Of a stretch of DNA of 64,000 nucleotides, positions 27,411 through 38,402 are shown in pieces. This stretch comes from Reticulitermes speratus (taxonomy: Eukaryota > Arthropoda > Insecta > Blattodea > Rhinotermitidae), in assembly GCA_021186555.1 (NCBI GenBank), contig JAJKFL010000006.1:30873478-30937477 (forward strand), given 5' to 3'. The notes below the pieces were generated by a model that was given only the letters and a program-made list of their open reading frames with translations, was not told the origin of the DNA and ran no database searches. Every line of letters begins with the position of its first letter. The first letter of the stretch is position 1. Both the position numbers and the translations under genes were made by a program.

Positions 27411-30230
27411 CCCAGTAATCCTAGTCGCACTCAGAGCACACCACATTCTAACCTTAGCTTCATATAATGGCACTTCGTGTTGCACTGTAGCGTCAGCACA
27501 TATCTGAGCCCTAGACGGTCGAAGTTTAAAGCCGGGCAGGGGCTCCGAGATGTGCCTCCCATCACGTCTGTTGTGTATATATTTAGCTATGTATTTTTCA
27601 GAATAGGGCCATCGGTTAATAAAACCACTCATCTTAAGGCCCGTCTTTTTTGTTTTTTCGGGGATGGGGCGGTCTGATTATAAGACCACTCATGTTAAAG
27701 AGCCTACATCCGTGATACATCGAAATACATGCACGGCTCCTACATAGCAACTATACGACGTTGTATTCGGAGTACCGGCTGCAGCCAGTCGGTACACATT
27801 GTAGTTTCGTTATTTTGGAGCATGTGCTGGGCCACCGGTATCATGCCAGAAGGCCCCTGATGGTAGGTAATGTGTTTGTATCATTATCCATTGTGGACCA
27901 GTGGGTTGCTTGTGGAACAGCAGAGACCAATTTATTTGGCCTCGACCTTGAGACTGACACAGGCGGACGCCTCTGTTGCTCGCTCTCAGTTGTGTTGCTA
28001 GGATGCTGAGGCAGAGAAAGATAGATGTACAGTCATTGAACTGGCGTGGGGGACTGCAGTGATGCCACATCTTCGTCACCCACCGCCGATTCAGTTTTGT
28101 TAGGACGATGTGTGCTTGTTTTCGTCACATGTCTATTTCTTTCAGCGCTAGCAATACGTCACATGTTACTTTTACAGTCTTTTATGTTGGCCGCTATCCA
28201 CGCCGCAGACACCATTGCCGGATATTGACATGTTCGCAGTTTCTGTTGTATGGTTGTGTATGTTCTTCACTATAGCCGTGTGTTGAACCCTATTTCTGTT
28301 TTAGCAGGTTGGAGAAAATTGAACTTTTTAAAAATTTTTATTCAGTGATTCCCATCGTCCCCTCATGGTTTAGGCGTAAATGTTTTGGTGAGATACGTTT
28401 GCATGCTTTACATAGATACTAACAGTACACTTGTCTGTCAGTATTTCTTCTTTGTTTGTGATCCCTTGTTGACATTATTACGAATGTTCTGCGAAACGTT
28501 TCTCGTAAGGCTTTCGCACATCTTCCCAGAAATAAAAACCACATGTTGTTGTGTACCTGTATCGCAGTGTTTTTTTTTTCATTTTCGCGCCCATCCATGC
28601 CGCCTTAGTCCAAATGGTTGATGGTGACAGTGTAAGTGGAAGCGTAAAGGCAAATCCTTCATAATTAACAGAGTCTGTTACCTTATTCACCACCACCCCA
28701 AGAACGTATCTTTTGCATGTAGGAGGTATTCATTAGTTCTTACTTGGCAGAGTTCTAGCATAAAGAGACTGGCCCAAACAAAAAATTTTTGTGTGGCCCT
28801 GAATTTCATAACCGCAATTCGTGTGGGATTTTTGGTGGGCAACGTGAAACTGAGATTGGTACTATCCCTAATACCCAGGTTTCCCCCCGTCAGTGTCATT
28901 CCGCCAGTGCTTCAATACTTACATTTTATTTATCTACCACCGGCGCTGTATAGACGTAACAATTAACATGGCCTTGAAATAAAACGTTAACCACTTCATA
29001 ATATGTTATCCGTCAGTTTAGGCGAAGACTGTCAATGGAACGCGCTGTTTTACCTTTTGAGTTTCGGAACTAAGCTACATGCTCTCTGTCTCTACAAAGG
29101 TTACCCATGTAGAAGATTTAGTTAAAAAATACGTAGTTGTGTAACAGCAGGCTACTCTGCATGATTAACATGTCGAGGAGCGAACTTGACAACAAAGCTG
29201 CGAGAGCAGTGAGAGACGCTGCGATGCTGCTGCTTCTGCGGAGACCGCCCAGGGATGCCTTTTCTGCGAATTCGAGAAGTTTCGAGAATCGACGGCATCG
29301 AAGAGAAGGCCCCGGGAACAACGATCGGTTTGCTAGAGGAAGGAGCTCGTATAACCGAAAATTGGCTTGCAAATTGAAAAAAAAAATACCTTCGTGAATT
29401 TATGCTTGCTGTATAAGTGAAAACTCGCAAACAGATTCTTCATTTTCGTGGCCGGGATGGGGGGGAGGGTGTTGTATATGAAAGCACGGTTGTGTTGGGG
29501 GTTTATTCGGTTAACGAAAACCTACCCCTTTTTGCACGGCCGTACTGGCCGTATGGCTGTAGCGGAATTGCAGGTTAGAGAGGATGTGTATCCGCCGAGG
29601 AAACCATTCCGGATGCGGAACGTTACATTGACCTTCCCCGTTGCGCACGCACACACCTGTCTGCTTGATACTGGGGGGCCACTGACATTTTACCCTTCAA
29701 ACCTGCAGTGGCGTTGTGACTCACCCTGTTTTTCCGCATCGGTCTGTGGATCGATACAATGGTGCCTAAGGGATTAAGAATCGTAAAAAGAGTGGATTTT
29801 CGCTAGCGTAATTGCAAGTTCATGCTCGAGGACACTTAGTAGCTGTTTGCAGTGTCTGCTTTATTTCGTGGCTAATTGTATTCATGGCTTTGACTTCATT
29901 AATAGTGTAATATCGGTTGAAAATTCAAGGGAAAAATTTACCGCTTACGTATTACAAGGATTTGTGGGACATTTTCAGATTGCGATTTCACTGAATACGG
30001 ATTTTGCGAAATTGGAAAAGTAATGGAAAAGAATGCTGTTGGAATAAGCACAATAATGATATTACAGGCGTGCTTTTCTGTGGCATAGGGCTACTCTGAA
30101 AGTGGAAGCAGTAGGTTCCTCCAAAATGTGGTGCCCGTATCGCTATTGGTCATCACATCCTTGACGACATGTCTTTATACTCCCTGGCGTATGGCGTTCG
30201 TTACGTGAACAACCGAAAATTACGATGACT

Positions 30231-30741
30231 GTCGGATTAAACAAGACCGGCAATGTACATATAACGTAACATTGGGGCGCGTTCTCTTAACCGTTGTTGC
30301 CGTAGAAAAGCAGGAAGTATTAAATATCATGAGTGTGTGCCTGTATTCTTGCATCTTTTCTGTGCCGTATTGTATTGTCATCAGTGGCCTGTGGCTCTAC
30401 CATATTTTTCCACGTTATCTCATAAACGGCACTTTTCGAAAAAAAAAATTGTACATAAATTGTGTGTTTTGATTTTGTCTACAACTTCTGTCTGAAACAT
30501 TTCTCATTCTAAGAATAATTCAGCGAGATATTATCATAAATGTGTATAGGTCTTCACGTAAAGTGCCTGTTATACTTCTTACATTTTAATAAAACTTGAA
30601 TTTTCTCGACGGATTGTCGAAGATTACTGAGGTATCAGATTTCGTCAAAATCCGTCCAGTGGGAGCCGAGTTGTTCCATGCGGACAGACGGACTGACAGA
30701 AATGACGAAGTAATTGTCGCTTTTCACAATTTTACGAACGC
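30231..30741 (-). repeat. GCGTTCGC repeat family, inverted copy
   Basis: The minus strand starts at 30741 with GCGTTCGTAAAATTGTG and runs through the family words to GAGAACGC (30279-30286) and the tail TATATGTACATTGCCGGTC. The + strand holds a 67-codon frame (30596-30799) that is the family's spurious FHADRRTD peptide. Confidence 0.78.
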
Positions 30742-31545
30742 GCCAAAAATTGAGAAAGATTTGATCGGGTACGTTAAGAGCGATAGTAGTTCTGTCTAGA
30801 TATGGCAGTACCTTCCACTGGGATTAAATGCATTCACATTCTGGTCCTGTTCTTAACAGCCGGCATTAAGACATGCCTACGAACGTTGCCCTGCGTAGAC
30901 TGTGGGTGGTCACAGCGCTGTAACGAGACCTTGGTGTTGTTCGAATCTGCAATTTCAAGGAGTGAACGTGGATGTTACGTAAAGATATTGTAGTTGCGTC
31001 TCGGGACAGTGCCACCTCTCGAGGTTATTTTTTGTTTTTCACACCGAAGGTTGACGGAGGACTTGGCACGTAGACGATATACAACTTCGCAAGATACGGT
31101 TGGTTACCTCTCCTGCTGTCTTGTGCATCGTATCATCATATCGGTATTAAATCGCCAATGCCATTTTTATGCGCGATCGCAAAATTGCGAAAAGCGACTG
31201 CTACCTTCGCCATGTCTGTCCGTGGGTCTGTCCGCATGGAATAACTCTGCTCCCACTGGATGGATTTTCATGAAATGTATTATTTGAGTATTTTTCGAAA
31301 GTCTGTCGAGAAGTTCAAATTTCATTAAAATCTAACGAGAATAACGGGTACTGTACATGAAGACGTATGAACATTTATTACAGTATCTCGCTGAACTCCT
31401 CCTAGAATGAAAAATATTTCAGACAAATGTTGTAGAGAAAATCAAAACACACATTTTATGTTCAATAACTTTTCTCCCGAAAATCGTGCCGTTTATGAGA
31501 TAAGGTGGAAAAATATTGTAGAGCCGGAGAAGCCACAGACGACTA

Positions 31546-32514
31546 TACGAGGGCTAGTCAAAAAAGAATGAGAATGAATTTATTACTCACCAAATACGTT
31601 AGGCAGAGTCCAACTTGATATGGTCTTTTTCAAAGTAGTCCCCATCGAGCTGTATGCACTTGGCCCAACGTGTCTGCCAGTCCTGGAAGACGTGCTGGAA
31701 CCCATTTTTTGACATCGTCTTCAGAATCGCCTCCGCCCTCTTCAGAACGGCCGTTGAGGAGTCGAAACGCTGGCCCCGCAGCTCCGATTTCAGGCGAGGA
31801 AACAGAAAGAAGTCACACGGAGCAAGGTCCGGGCTGTAAGGAGGGTGCGGCACACATTCGATGTTGTTTCGGGCTAAATATTGGGCAACAACGTTCGAAA
31901 CGTGAGGGCGTGCATTATCGTGGTGTAGGCGCCAACGAGATGGATGCAGCTCAGGGCGTTTTCGTCGGATGTGTTCGTCCAGGGTCTTCAAAACTGTCAT
32001 GTAATACTGCCCAGTAACTGTTGTATGCGGGGGCACTTCATGTTGGTAAACCATTCCACGGCAGTCGAAGAAGGAAATCACCATTACCTTTCCCGCCGAC
32101 CTAACAACTTTGGCCTTCTTTGGCGTCGGAGATGAGGGTGATTTCCAGACTGTGCTCGCCTGTTTGCTTTCGGAATCGTAGTGGTGAAGCCAACTTTCAT
32201 CACCAGTAATGATGGAATTCAGGTAGGCCTCGCCATGTTCCGCTACCAGACGTTGAAGCTCCCGACACACCTCTACTCGCACCAGCTTCTGTTCAGGCCT
32301 CCTCAACGGCCGTTCTGAAGAGGGCGGAGGCGGTTCTGAAGACGATGTCAAACAATGGGTTCCAGCACGTCTTCCAGGACTGGCAGACACGTTGGGCCAT
32401 GTGCATACAGCTTGATGGGGACTACTTTGAAAAAGACCATATCAAGTTGCACTCTGCCTAACGTATTTGCCGAGTAATAAATTCATTCTCATTCTTTTTT
32501 GACTAGCCCTCGTA
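31546..32514 (-). mobile_element. Mariner element with snapback structure (969 bp)
   Basis: A Tc1/mariner-type DNA transposon flanked by TA on each side (31544-31545 and 32515-32516), with ends TACGAGGGCTAGTCAAAAAA and its complement. The terminal inverted repeats are not the usual ~30 bp. They are 216-bp arms (31546-31761 and 32299-32514) differing at about seven positions. Both arms carry the 3' end of the transposase gene and its 3' flank, so the normal 5' end and the N-terminal coding third have been replaced by an inverted copy of the 3' end. A typical mariner is about 1.3 kb. The element sits inside a copy of the GCGTTCGC repeat (31173-32665), so it inserted later than that repeat. Confidence 0.92.
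31599..32390 (-). pseudogene. Mariner transposase, N-terminally replaced, catalytic core intact
   Basis: An open frame of 263 codons. From about residue 36 onward it matches mariner transposase: TGDESW carries the first catalytic Asp, HHDNARPH the second, and YSPDLAPCDFFLF the third. Counting shows 34 residues between the second and third Asp, the DD34D signature of mariner. The C-terminus ends in a normal stop. The first ~35 residues (MSASPGRRAGTHCL and on) are not transposase. They are the antisense reading of the inverted 3' arm. The paired helix-turn-helix DNA-binding domain and linker are therefore missing, and the protein could not bind its ends specifically. A normal mariner transposase has about 340-350 residues. 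The frame has no internal stop, so the loss is recent or the copy is young. Confidence 0.9.
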
Positions 32515-33938
32515 TAATACGGCGCATGCGCCTTGCATGCTGGATAACTATGGCTACAGGCACACACTCAGAATATGTAATACTTATCGCTCTTCCTCGG
32601 CAACAGTGGTTACGCGAACGCGGCTGTGTTATGTTATACGTACATTGCCTCTCTTGTTTTTAGTGTATTCGACGCAGTGTAGTCTGATGTATTCACAATC
32701 TCGTTCAATATACCATACATATTTGCAGTACATGTCGTCTTGTTCTTTTCCATGTCGATTATTTTCTGAAGTAATATCTGTTTGTATATATTTACTTTAC
32801 CTGGTACTAGTATTGCGAGATAAGTTGAAATTAATCGGTCTTTCATGTGTGTGTGGATTAGTAAAGTATAAATTGATCGTATTTTACTCATAAAGCGCCT
32901 GCGTCTTGACAGCGCGTCTATGGGGAATGCAGCGGAACGGATTTTTGCTTTACGAATTTTGTATGTTATTCTGCCGAACCACAGGATTTCGGGTGATTGT
33001 GAGTTTAGCAAGATTCTTGTATTCTTCTCTTCTGGATATTTATTGACCGTTTCGATCACTCTTGTGTCCACCGTATCTTCAGCGTTCCGGGAGACATGTC
33101 GTGCTTGGAATTCCGTTGGAGCTGCCGTTGCTTGACCATCCGTACGGTATATATTAACGTCAGTAGGCTACTATACATATTGACCGATTTCATGGATATG
33201 TCATCGGAGGCGACGCTATTTCATTTCTTCCATTTTCCTATTACAGTGGCGCCTTCTTATGGAAAGTCACTCCTGTAATGTTAGTTAAGTGTAAATTTGA
33301 AGTATTTTGATAGGCATGTAGGCCTAATTTTATGCATTGCTTTGTTGTTTAATGTGATACGAGGACCGAGAAAAATATTTAGATCCCAGAAAGTGGTAAA
33401 CAATATGTACCACACGAGCGTATTTGTACTGTGATGAATCGTTTTCGAGTTGTGTGAAATGTGTACGAAGTCGCGTTATAAACAGTCTTTTAGCGGTAAT
33501 AGTGGTTGTAAAACCTGTAAGGCAGACTAGTAAAAACACACATTACGGTCGGGTAATGTTCTGCAAATCAGTGTGCTTGAAAGTTTGAATTGAGTGATGT
33601 GCAGGCCGATGGAGGGCAGGCGTGACGTAATTTTTCCAGATAAGTTATGTATGAGGACACCAACTCGAGGGATTATCGAATGTGAAACATAACCCCGTTT
33701 GCAGTACGAGTATTTGTAACGAATTTTCGCCTCAAAAGAACATGCCAAGGCGAGTCTCTGAATGCTTTTTCTTCTGTCACTGCCATTCAGTTAATCAGGC
33801 CATCCGTGTAAATTAATCGCTTCACACTCTTAATGTTTTTTATTCCTTTCCGATTTTTGCTGTCTACTTGTTTTAGTAGACACTACCTATTTTAAATTGT
33901 TTTTGTAATGAATAAGATATATAATATGTGCAGTATGT

Positions 33939-34100
33939 CAGGAGTGCACAAATTTTCCAAAAATCTGTGCGCCAGCTCAGAATTCTAGGTGCCAGAATGG
34001 TGACGTAAAGCAAGTTCCATACTGACGACCCACAAATATTAGGCGCTAGCGTTCAAAATGTCGCCACTAGGATCTGGCGCCACAGATTTGTGCACGCCTG
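33939..34100. mobile_element. Short hAT-like MITE with CAGGNGTGCACAAAT ends
   Basis: The left end CAGGAGTGCACAAAT and the inverted right end CAGGCGTGCACAAAT agree at 14 of 15 bases. It is 162 bp long, has no coding capacity, and lies 130 bp upstream of the first pum exon. Flanking 8-mers (CAGTATGT and CAATGTAT) are only partly alike. The CAGGGGTG-type end is typical of hAT elements. Confidence 0.6.
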
Positions 34101-34229
34101 CAATGTATGACCGTTGCTATTATCTGTGCGTATTACCTCATGTGTTTGATATTCATCTTCGGTTACTTACGTTCCCGAACAATTAAACATTACATTTCGC
34201 TCTTTTTACTGTATGTTTTCTCTCTGCAG

Positions 34230-34423
34230 ACCACTCTGTATCCCAGCCAATCACGATGGTACCCCCTCGTCGGTCGGGCAGCTTTCCTGGCAGCGAGGCG
34301 TCCAACATCTTGTCGCCACGTTCCTCAGAAACCGGCGGTTTGGGTGTGAAGATGGTGGAGTACGTGCTGGGTTCTTCTCCCACCGGCAAAGACCTCGAGC
34401 CACGGATGAGAGGTCTTGTGTTG
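34230..34423 (+). CDS. pum: pumilio internal coding exon (first pum exon visible)
   Basis: Pumilio is a cytoplasmic PUF-family RNA-binding protein that represses and destabilises mRNAs carrying Pumilio response elements. This exon encodes part of its N-terminal, mostly disordered region. It follows a pyrimidine-rich acceptor ending in CTGCAG (AG at 34228-34229) and stops at a strong donor, TTG|GTGAGT. Its first two bases finish a codon from an upstream exon, then 64 full codons follow, with HSVSQPIT leading into [16 protein letters not shown]. The block [18 protein letters not shown] corresponds to the Drosophila stretch KVVEYVFSGSPTNKDSS...LEPHLR, and NILSPR also aligns with the fly protein. 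The ATG at 34256 could serve as an alternative start, but continuity through the acceptor favours an internal exon. The intron after it is phase 0. No upstream exon encoding the preceding residues was found between 1 and 34229. Confidence 0.93.
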
Positions 34424-35128
34424 GTGAGTAACAGTCTGTACGGTTGTGGCCGCTTCCTTTGACGCCCTTTCGGTGGTATCCACTGACCTGCCCATCTGTC
34501 GACGCTGAATGGGCTGAGCTACTGTCAGTACCCATAGAATCCATAGATACATCTACCGCCGCGACGCGTCCATACTGGAATGATGACGTCTGGAAATACG
34601 AATGCCCATTAGTGGTTAATATAGGCATAATACTCTAGTAACTGTAAAAATACCGGTCTTGGAAAACGTAAAGCTTGGTTTTGCAACATATCGTTCCCCT
34701 TTGGGGAAGGGGGGGATAAGGGTCGGAGAGTGGCCGGTGGGACGCAGTACGCTGGCGGCTAGGAATTGTTTCACTGTCACTGCATTCTTCGGTGGGTGAT
34801 GAGATTTTGGCATTTGCAGAGGCATTCGTACCTCTTTATCGTCAGTCGTCCTTCCTTTCGACACTAATGACATCTGCAGGTGAAAATTTTTAAGTACAAA
34901 AGCCATGCAAGTGTGTGTGATAACCATTTTGCCGATGAGTGGCATGTTTTCTGCGTGGATGCTCTCAAAGTTCTATATTCTGGGGGCTGTGTGTAGGTGT
35001 GTGGTATCACCTGTGAGCGTCCTTTGTCCGACATTTAAAAATGTATAAAATAATTGGTTTTCATGAGGCCCTGCCTGTTCAGATGTATGGTTCGTTTCAG
35101 AAACTAACCTTAATCTGAATTTAAGGTA

Positions 35129-35525
35129 CAATAGTCCCTCGGTAATGCGGACCCGGCAATCCGGATCCCCGGGTATTCCGTACAGTTTTGGGCCAACTAT
35201 AGCCATCTCTTTTCCCATGGTGATCCGGAGCCTTGACCGGATCACCGGGGGGAAATTTGAGACAATCCGTACTCCGAGACTGGTGGCATGGGTGAAGTGG
35301 GAAGATCCAGCCAGTCTTTAAGTCCTGAGCAGTAAGGACGTGATATCTCGATAATCGTTTTCTTTCTGTGTTATTTCGCCATTATAGTTATGTGACAGCG
35401 AGGCTTTAACGAGTTATACGTCAGCTCTGAGTGATGATTTTTTGTTTCCCCTCGGTGATCAGAATTCCCGGGTAATCCGTATCACCGCTCCCCCCATATA
35501 GTCTGGATGACAAGAGGGCGTACTG
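35129..35525. mobile_element. pogo/Tigger-like MITE
   Basis: Flanked by TA (35127-35128 and 35526-35527). The left end CAATAGTCCCTCGGTAATGC is the imperfect inverse of the right end (complement CAGTACGCCCTCTTGTCATCC). CAGTNGTCCCTCGGTAATCCGGA-like termini with TA duplication are typical of pogo/Tigger elements. Internal sequences repeat the GGTAATCCG motif. No transposase remains. Confidence 0.65.
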
Positions 35526-36495
35526 TAATGCGACTTTGAACGTTCGCGCCAATACTTGTCAGACGAATATGATTTTTGTCCAAGTCTTCATCTCAGTATG
35601 AATTATTTGTAAGAAGCCCAATTTAAAACACCCTTATCTTTTTGACGTTAAGATTATCACACAGCACATTAAATATACGTTATATTTACCGTGCATTTTT
35701 GTACAATTCTGGTGTTGGTGTGAGTTGATCAACATTAAATATAGTTTCAGGAAGACCAGTCACGTAATCAAAATAGCACAGACTGTGTTTGGAGACTATG
35801 CGTGATCATTTGTAGTGCAGGTCTTAACTTTGGTTTAGATGTGTCAGAAATTAAGGGAAGACAGATAGGAGTTCGGATATGACTTTAAATTTGAAACGTA
35901 AAAGGGAAAATGCATTCATGTGCTTATGGATGGAATAATGCATGACCTTCGAAATATGAAAAGTAGAATGAATAGTGCCTGACAGAACTTGTTTATTCAT
36001 TTATTAAAAGCTTTCCACATCCTTTTCTAACAACATGGCGGGTCGTACTCGTCGTAAATCTTGGCATTGTAAGTAAAGGTGTAACAATTTGTCATGTGAA
36101 TTGTGTGAATTGCATCTTGCGCTTCGTTTGCCTGCTGTAGGCTGTCTTTTAATAGACACTGTCTGCGTTTAATTTATTTGCTTTTCCATTTATTTTTCTG
36201 TATTTAGTTGTTGGCTGTGTATAAAGTGTGGTGTAACTTGATTTTAGGTATATTTGTGTATGGTTCCGTAACTCGGATCAGCGTAATTGGATACAATTCC
36301 GCGCCTTAATTTATACGTGTAGGTCCCTGAATCCTAGTTGTTACAAATTTTATGTTTAGCATCCCTTTGTGTTATATAGAACTATAAAAGAATAGGTACC
36401 GTCTACACAACTTCTATTTGGTGCATGTTCAGTAAATTATTATTCAGACAACATGTTTCGATCACTGTTAGTGATATTCAGACATTCGATGTGTT

Positions 36496-36919
36496 ACTCA
36501 ACAATTAAACGAACAAATGCACTTTATTTCTTAAGCATGTCCAGTAACCCTACACATGTTTCGGCTGCAATAGAGCCATCTTCAGGGGTTCAAGGTCACG
36601 TTCACTTCAACATTCATTAATCCATTTGGTGTCACCACATATACACCACACTGTATGTCAAGTTTCTACTACCGGTTAATAACACTCGTTGTTTTCGTTT
36701 ATACAACTATACAATTTCTCTTTTGATTATTGCCATTGGCTGTAATGTGGATGCATTTCGGTGAAAGTTGTTCTATTTTACAGATCTTGTTAAACCAAAT
36801 GGATGCGTTTGTTTTAAGTGATTTTCTTTGATGTTACGATAAATTGCATCCGAATCATATGTAGGGTTAGTGGACATGCTTAAGAAATAAAATGCATTTG
36901 TTGGTTTCATTGTTGAGTG
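36496..36919. mobile_element. Penelope-like non-coding unit with inverted arms
   Basis: Two 73-bp arms (36496-36568 and 36847-36919) are inverse copies at roughly 90 percent identity. The left arm leads inward into a complete hammerhead-like core (36546-36590, minus strand). The right arm carries only the 3' half of that motif. Penelope-like elements are known to carry hammerhead motifs in their terminal repeats and often end in inverted partial copies. No RT or GIY-YIG coding sequence is present, so this is a terminal-repeat remnant or a non-autonomous derivative. Confidence 0.55.
36546..36590 (-). ncRNA. Hammerhead ribozyme-like motif (best conserved core)
   Basis: On the minus strand: AACCC (stem I), CTGAAGA (fits CUGANGA), a hairpin GGCT...AGCC with one unpaired U before it (stem II), GAAAC, a tiny ACA/TGT stem III, the cleavage triplet GTA, then GGGTT closing stem I with five pairs. 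All catalytic core positions of the hammerhead consensus are present. The very short stem III matches what is known for hammerheads in Penelope-like retroelements, which may act as dimers. Activity is inferred, not shown. Confidence 0.6.
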
Positions 36920-37545
36920 ATATCAAAATGCACGGTGAACAAAACATAAAATTCGATGTGTTATTGAGATCTCAGTTTTACATTTAGTATGGTAAGCGTT
37001 GCTTATCATTTTTACTATAGGCAGTAGGCCTAATTGTTAAAAATGTAACTATGTTGATGATATTTAAATACTTGTTAGCTTTAAAACTGCTAATTATATT
37101 TTATCTTCCTGAAGATTTTTCGTTTGGTTACGTGTGGTAGGCTATTCGACTGGTTAATCATATCTGTTATCAGTATTTAGTAGGAAATTGTGAATGTAGT
37201 ACACCAAATAGTATATCTTTGACTCGTACCAGTATGATGCATATGTTATATCTTTTCCAATTCCTGGTATGGAACGTGTTATTACCTAACTTTATATTAT
37301 ACATACCGTGCATTTAATTTTAATGTAATATGTAATTATGAACTAAGTGTTATTATCTGTTTAAAAACCTGGTTTTGCCGCTGTACACTTCGTCACTGTC
37401 AGCAAGATATATTGAACATATATGAAATATAAAGGTGTGTTGACGGTATTTATTCTTTTCTAGTGTTAGTTGTTACATTGACCATGATGCTGTACGCAGA
37501 CGATTCCACCTTCAGGCCCTACATATTTCGGCAGCGTGGAAAGTA

Positions 37546-37765
37546 AAAGTAAAGTTGCCACTGTTCGAGTCTTGAAAGCGTATGAGGCAAAGTATAGCTC
37601 CACCCATTTTTAATTTCCGCACTCTTAGAGGTGACTGGCGAGCTTCACTCTCCGGCCGCCTAGCGCTCCTACCCTTGTAGACGAGGCTGGGTTGGCCGCA
37701 CAGCCGGTCTGGACGTTTTGTGGAAGAGGAATATGTCTTGTTCCCCGCTGGGAATTGCACATCGA
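37546..37765 (-). repeat. SINE, first unit of a tandem pair (head truncated)
   Basis: The tail GTAAAAGTAAAGTTGCC and body words (AAGTATAGCTCCACCC, GCCGGTCTGGAC) match the SINE family. Its tRNA-like head is short or lost where the next unit begins. Confidence 0.65.
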
Positions 37766-37774
37766 ATCATCTAT

Positions 37775-38065
37775 GTCCCGTCTGTAAAGGTGAAGTTCAC
37801 CCTAGGACAGGCCATGAAGGCCCAGAGTGGGAGACGAGGTATAGTTCTACTCTGTCTTTAACCTCGGCACTAGATGGGGGTGGGTGGTCAACGCGAAGCC
37901 CGGCCGCTTTACCCCGGTACCCATTGTACAGGAGGCCGGGTAGGCCTCAGGGCCGGTCTGGACGGGTGCTGAAAATCTCGCCCCCACCGGGAGTCGATCC
38001 CCAGACCGTTCAGCTCGTAGCGAGTCGTTATGCCGACTACGGAATCCCGGCCCACTGTCCCGTCT
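37775..38065 (-). repeat. SINE, second unit of a tandem pair (full)
   Basis: The minus strand starts with a tRNA-like head: A-box-like TAGTCGGCATAACGAC and B-box GGGGATCGACTCCC, then GGTGGGGGCG. The body contains GGCCGGTCTGGAC, CCTCGGCACTAGATG and the tail near GGCCATGAAGGC and GTAAAGGTGAAG. Same orientation as the unit at 37546. Confidence 0.78.
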
Positions 38066-38240
38066 GTAGTCTAGTCATTATGGCAACTTAGCTATTTAGC
38101 GTGCATGTTTCGGCAGGATACTTAATAATTATTGCATTTTTATTAAACATTAGGAGGAATATCCAGGGGAAAATTACTCTGTAGGACTTTCAGTTTACGT
38201 CTGTTAAAAGTTTATTGCGTTAGCGTTCTTCCCGTTTTTA

Positions 38241-38300
38241 TGGCGGACTGGCCGAGCGGTGTGGACGCAGACCGTTGGATTTGGCTCCTTCGTAACTCAG
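38241..38300 (+). repeat. tRNA-Leu/Ser-like 5' fragment
   Basis: GGCGGACTGGCCGAGCGGTG resembles the D-arm of a class II tRNA, but no anticodon arm or T-arm follows. It is probably a SINE-head remnant. Confidence 0.35.
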
Positions 38301-38402
38301 AAGTACGTAGTTGATTACGTGTTATAATCACTGCGTCCTTCAGAGACTGATACGTCTAACAGTCTTTCATATTGCCTTCTGCATACATTTTACTTTTGTT
38401 AT

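Larger units (their letters stand above)
31173..32665 (+). repeat. GCGTTCGC repeat family, copy split by the mariner
   Basis: Begins GCGATCGCAAAATTGCG at 31173, is interrupted by the mariner (31546-32514) at a TA, and resumes with GGCGCATGCGCCTTGCATGC to GCGAACGC at 32614-32621 plus the family tail. Removing the insert gives 478 bp, the same length as copy 1. Confidence 0.82.
1..34229. other. 34 kb without recognisable host exons (upstream pum intron or 5' flank)
   Basis: Apart from the transposable elements and simple repeats listed separately, no open frame here shows a domain, a conserved block or convincing splice structure. The first visible pum exon begins with two bases of a split codon, so at least one pum exon lies upstream. 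It is either outside the window or too short for me to recognise. The blocks 1-1339, 1592-3432, 3736-7390, 7911-9790, 15171-18059, 18261-20577, 21121-25533 and 28000-30230 show nothing beyond short chance frames and scattered simple repeats. Confidence 0.6.

Noticed and set aside
27246..27632. 128-codon open frame on the minus strand
   Set aside because: Overlaps a MITE copy (27155-27410) and has no recognisable domain.
31670..32017. 115-codon + strand frame with RRAGTHFLTSSSE
   Set aside because: It is the antisense of the mariner transposase 3' arm, not a gene.
32634..33071. 145-codon open frame on the minus strand
   Set aside because: Begins within the tail of a repeat copy and shows no conserved block; AT-rich chance frame.
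36447..36485. Fourth hammerhead-like motif on the minus strand (CTGAATA ... TCACT/AGTGA ... GAAAC ... GTC)
   Set aside because: A conserved core G is replaced and stem I does not pair, so it is at best a decayed relative.
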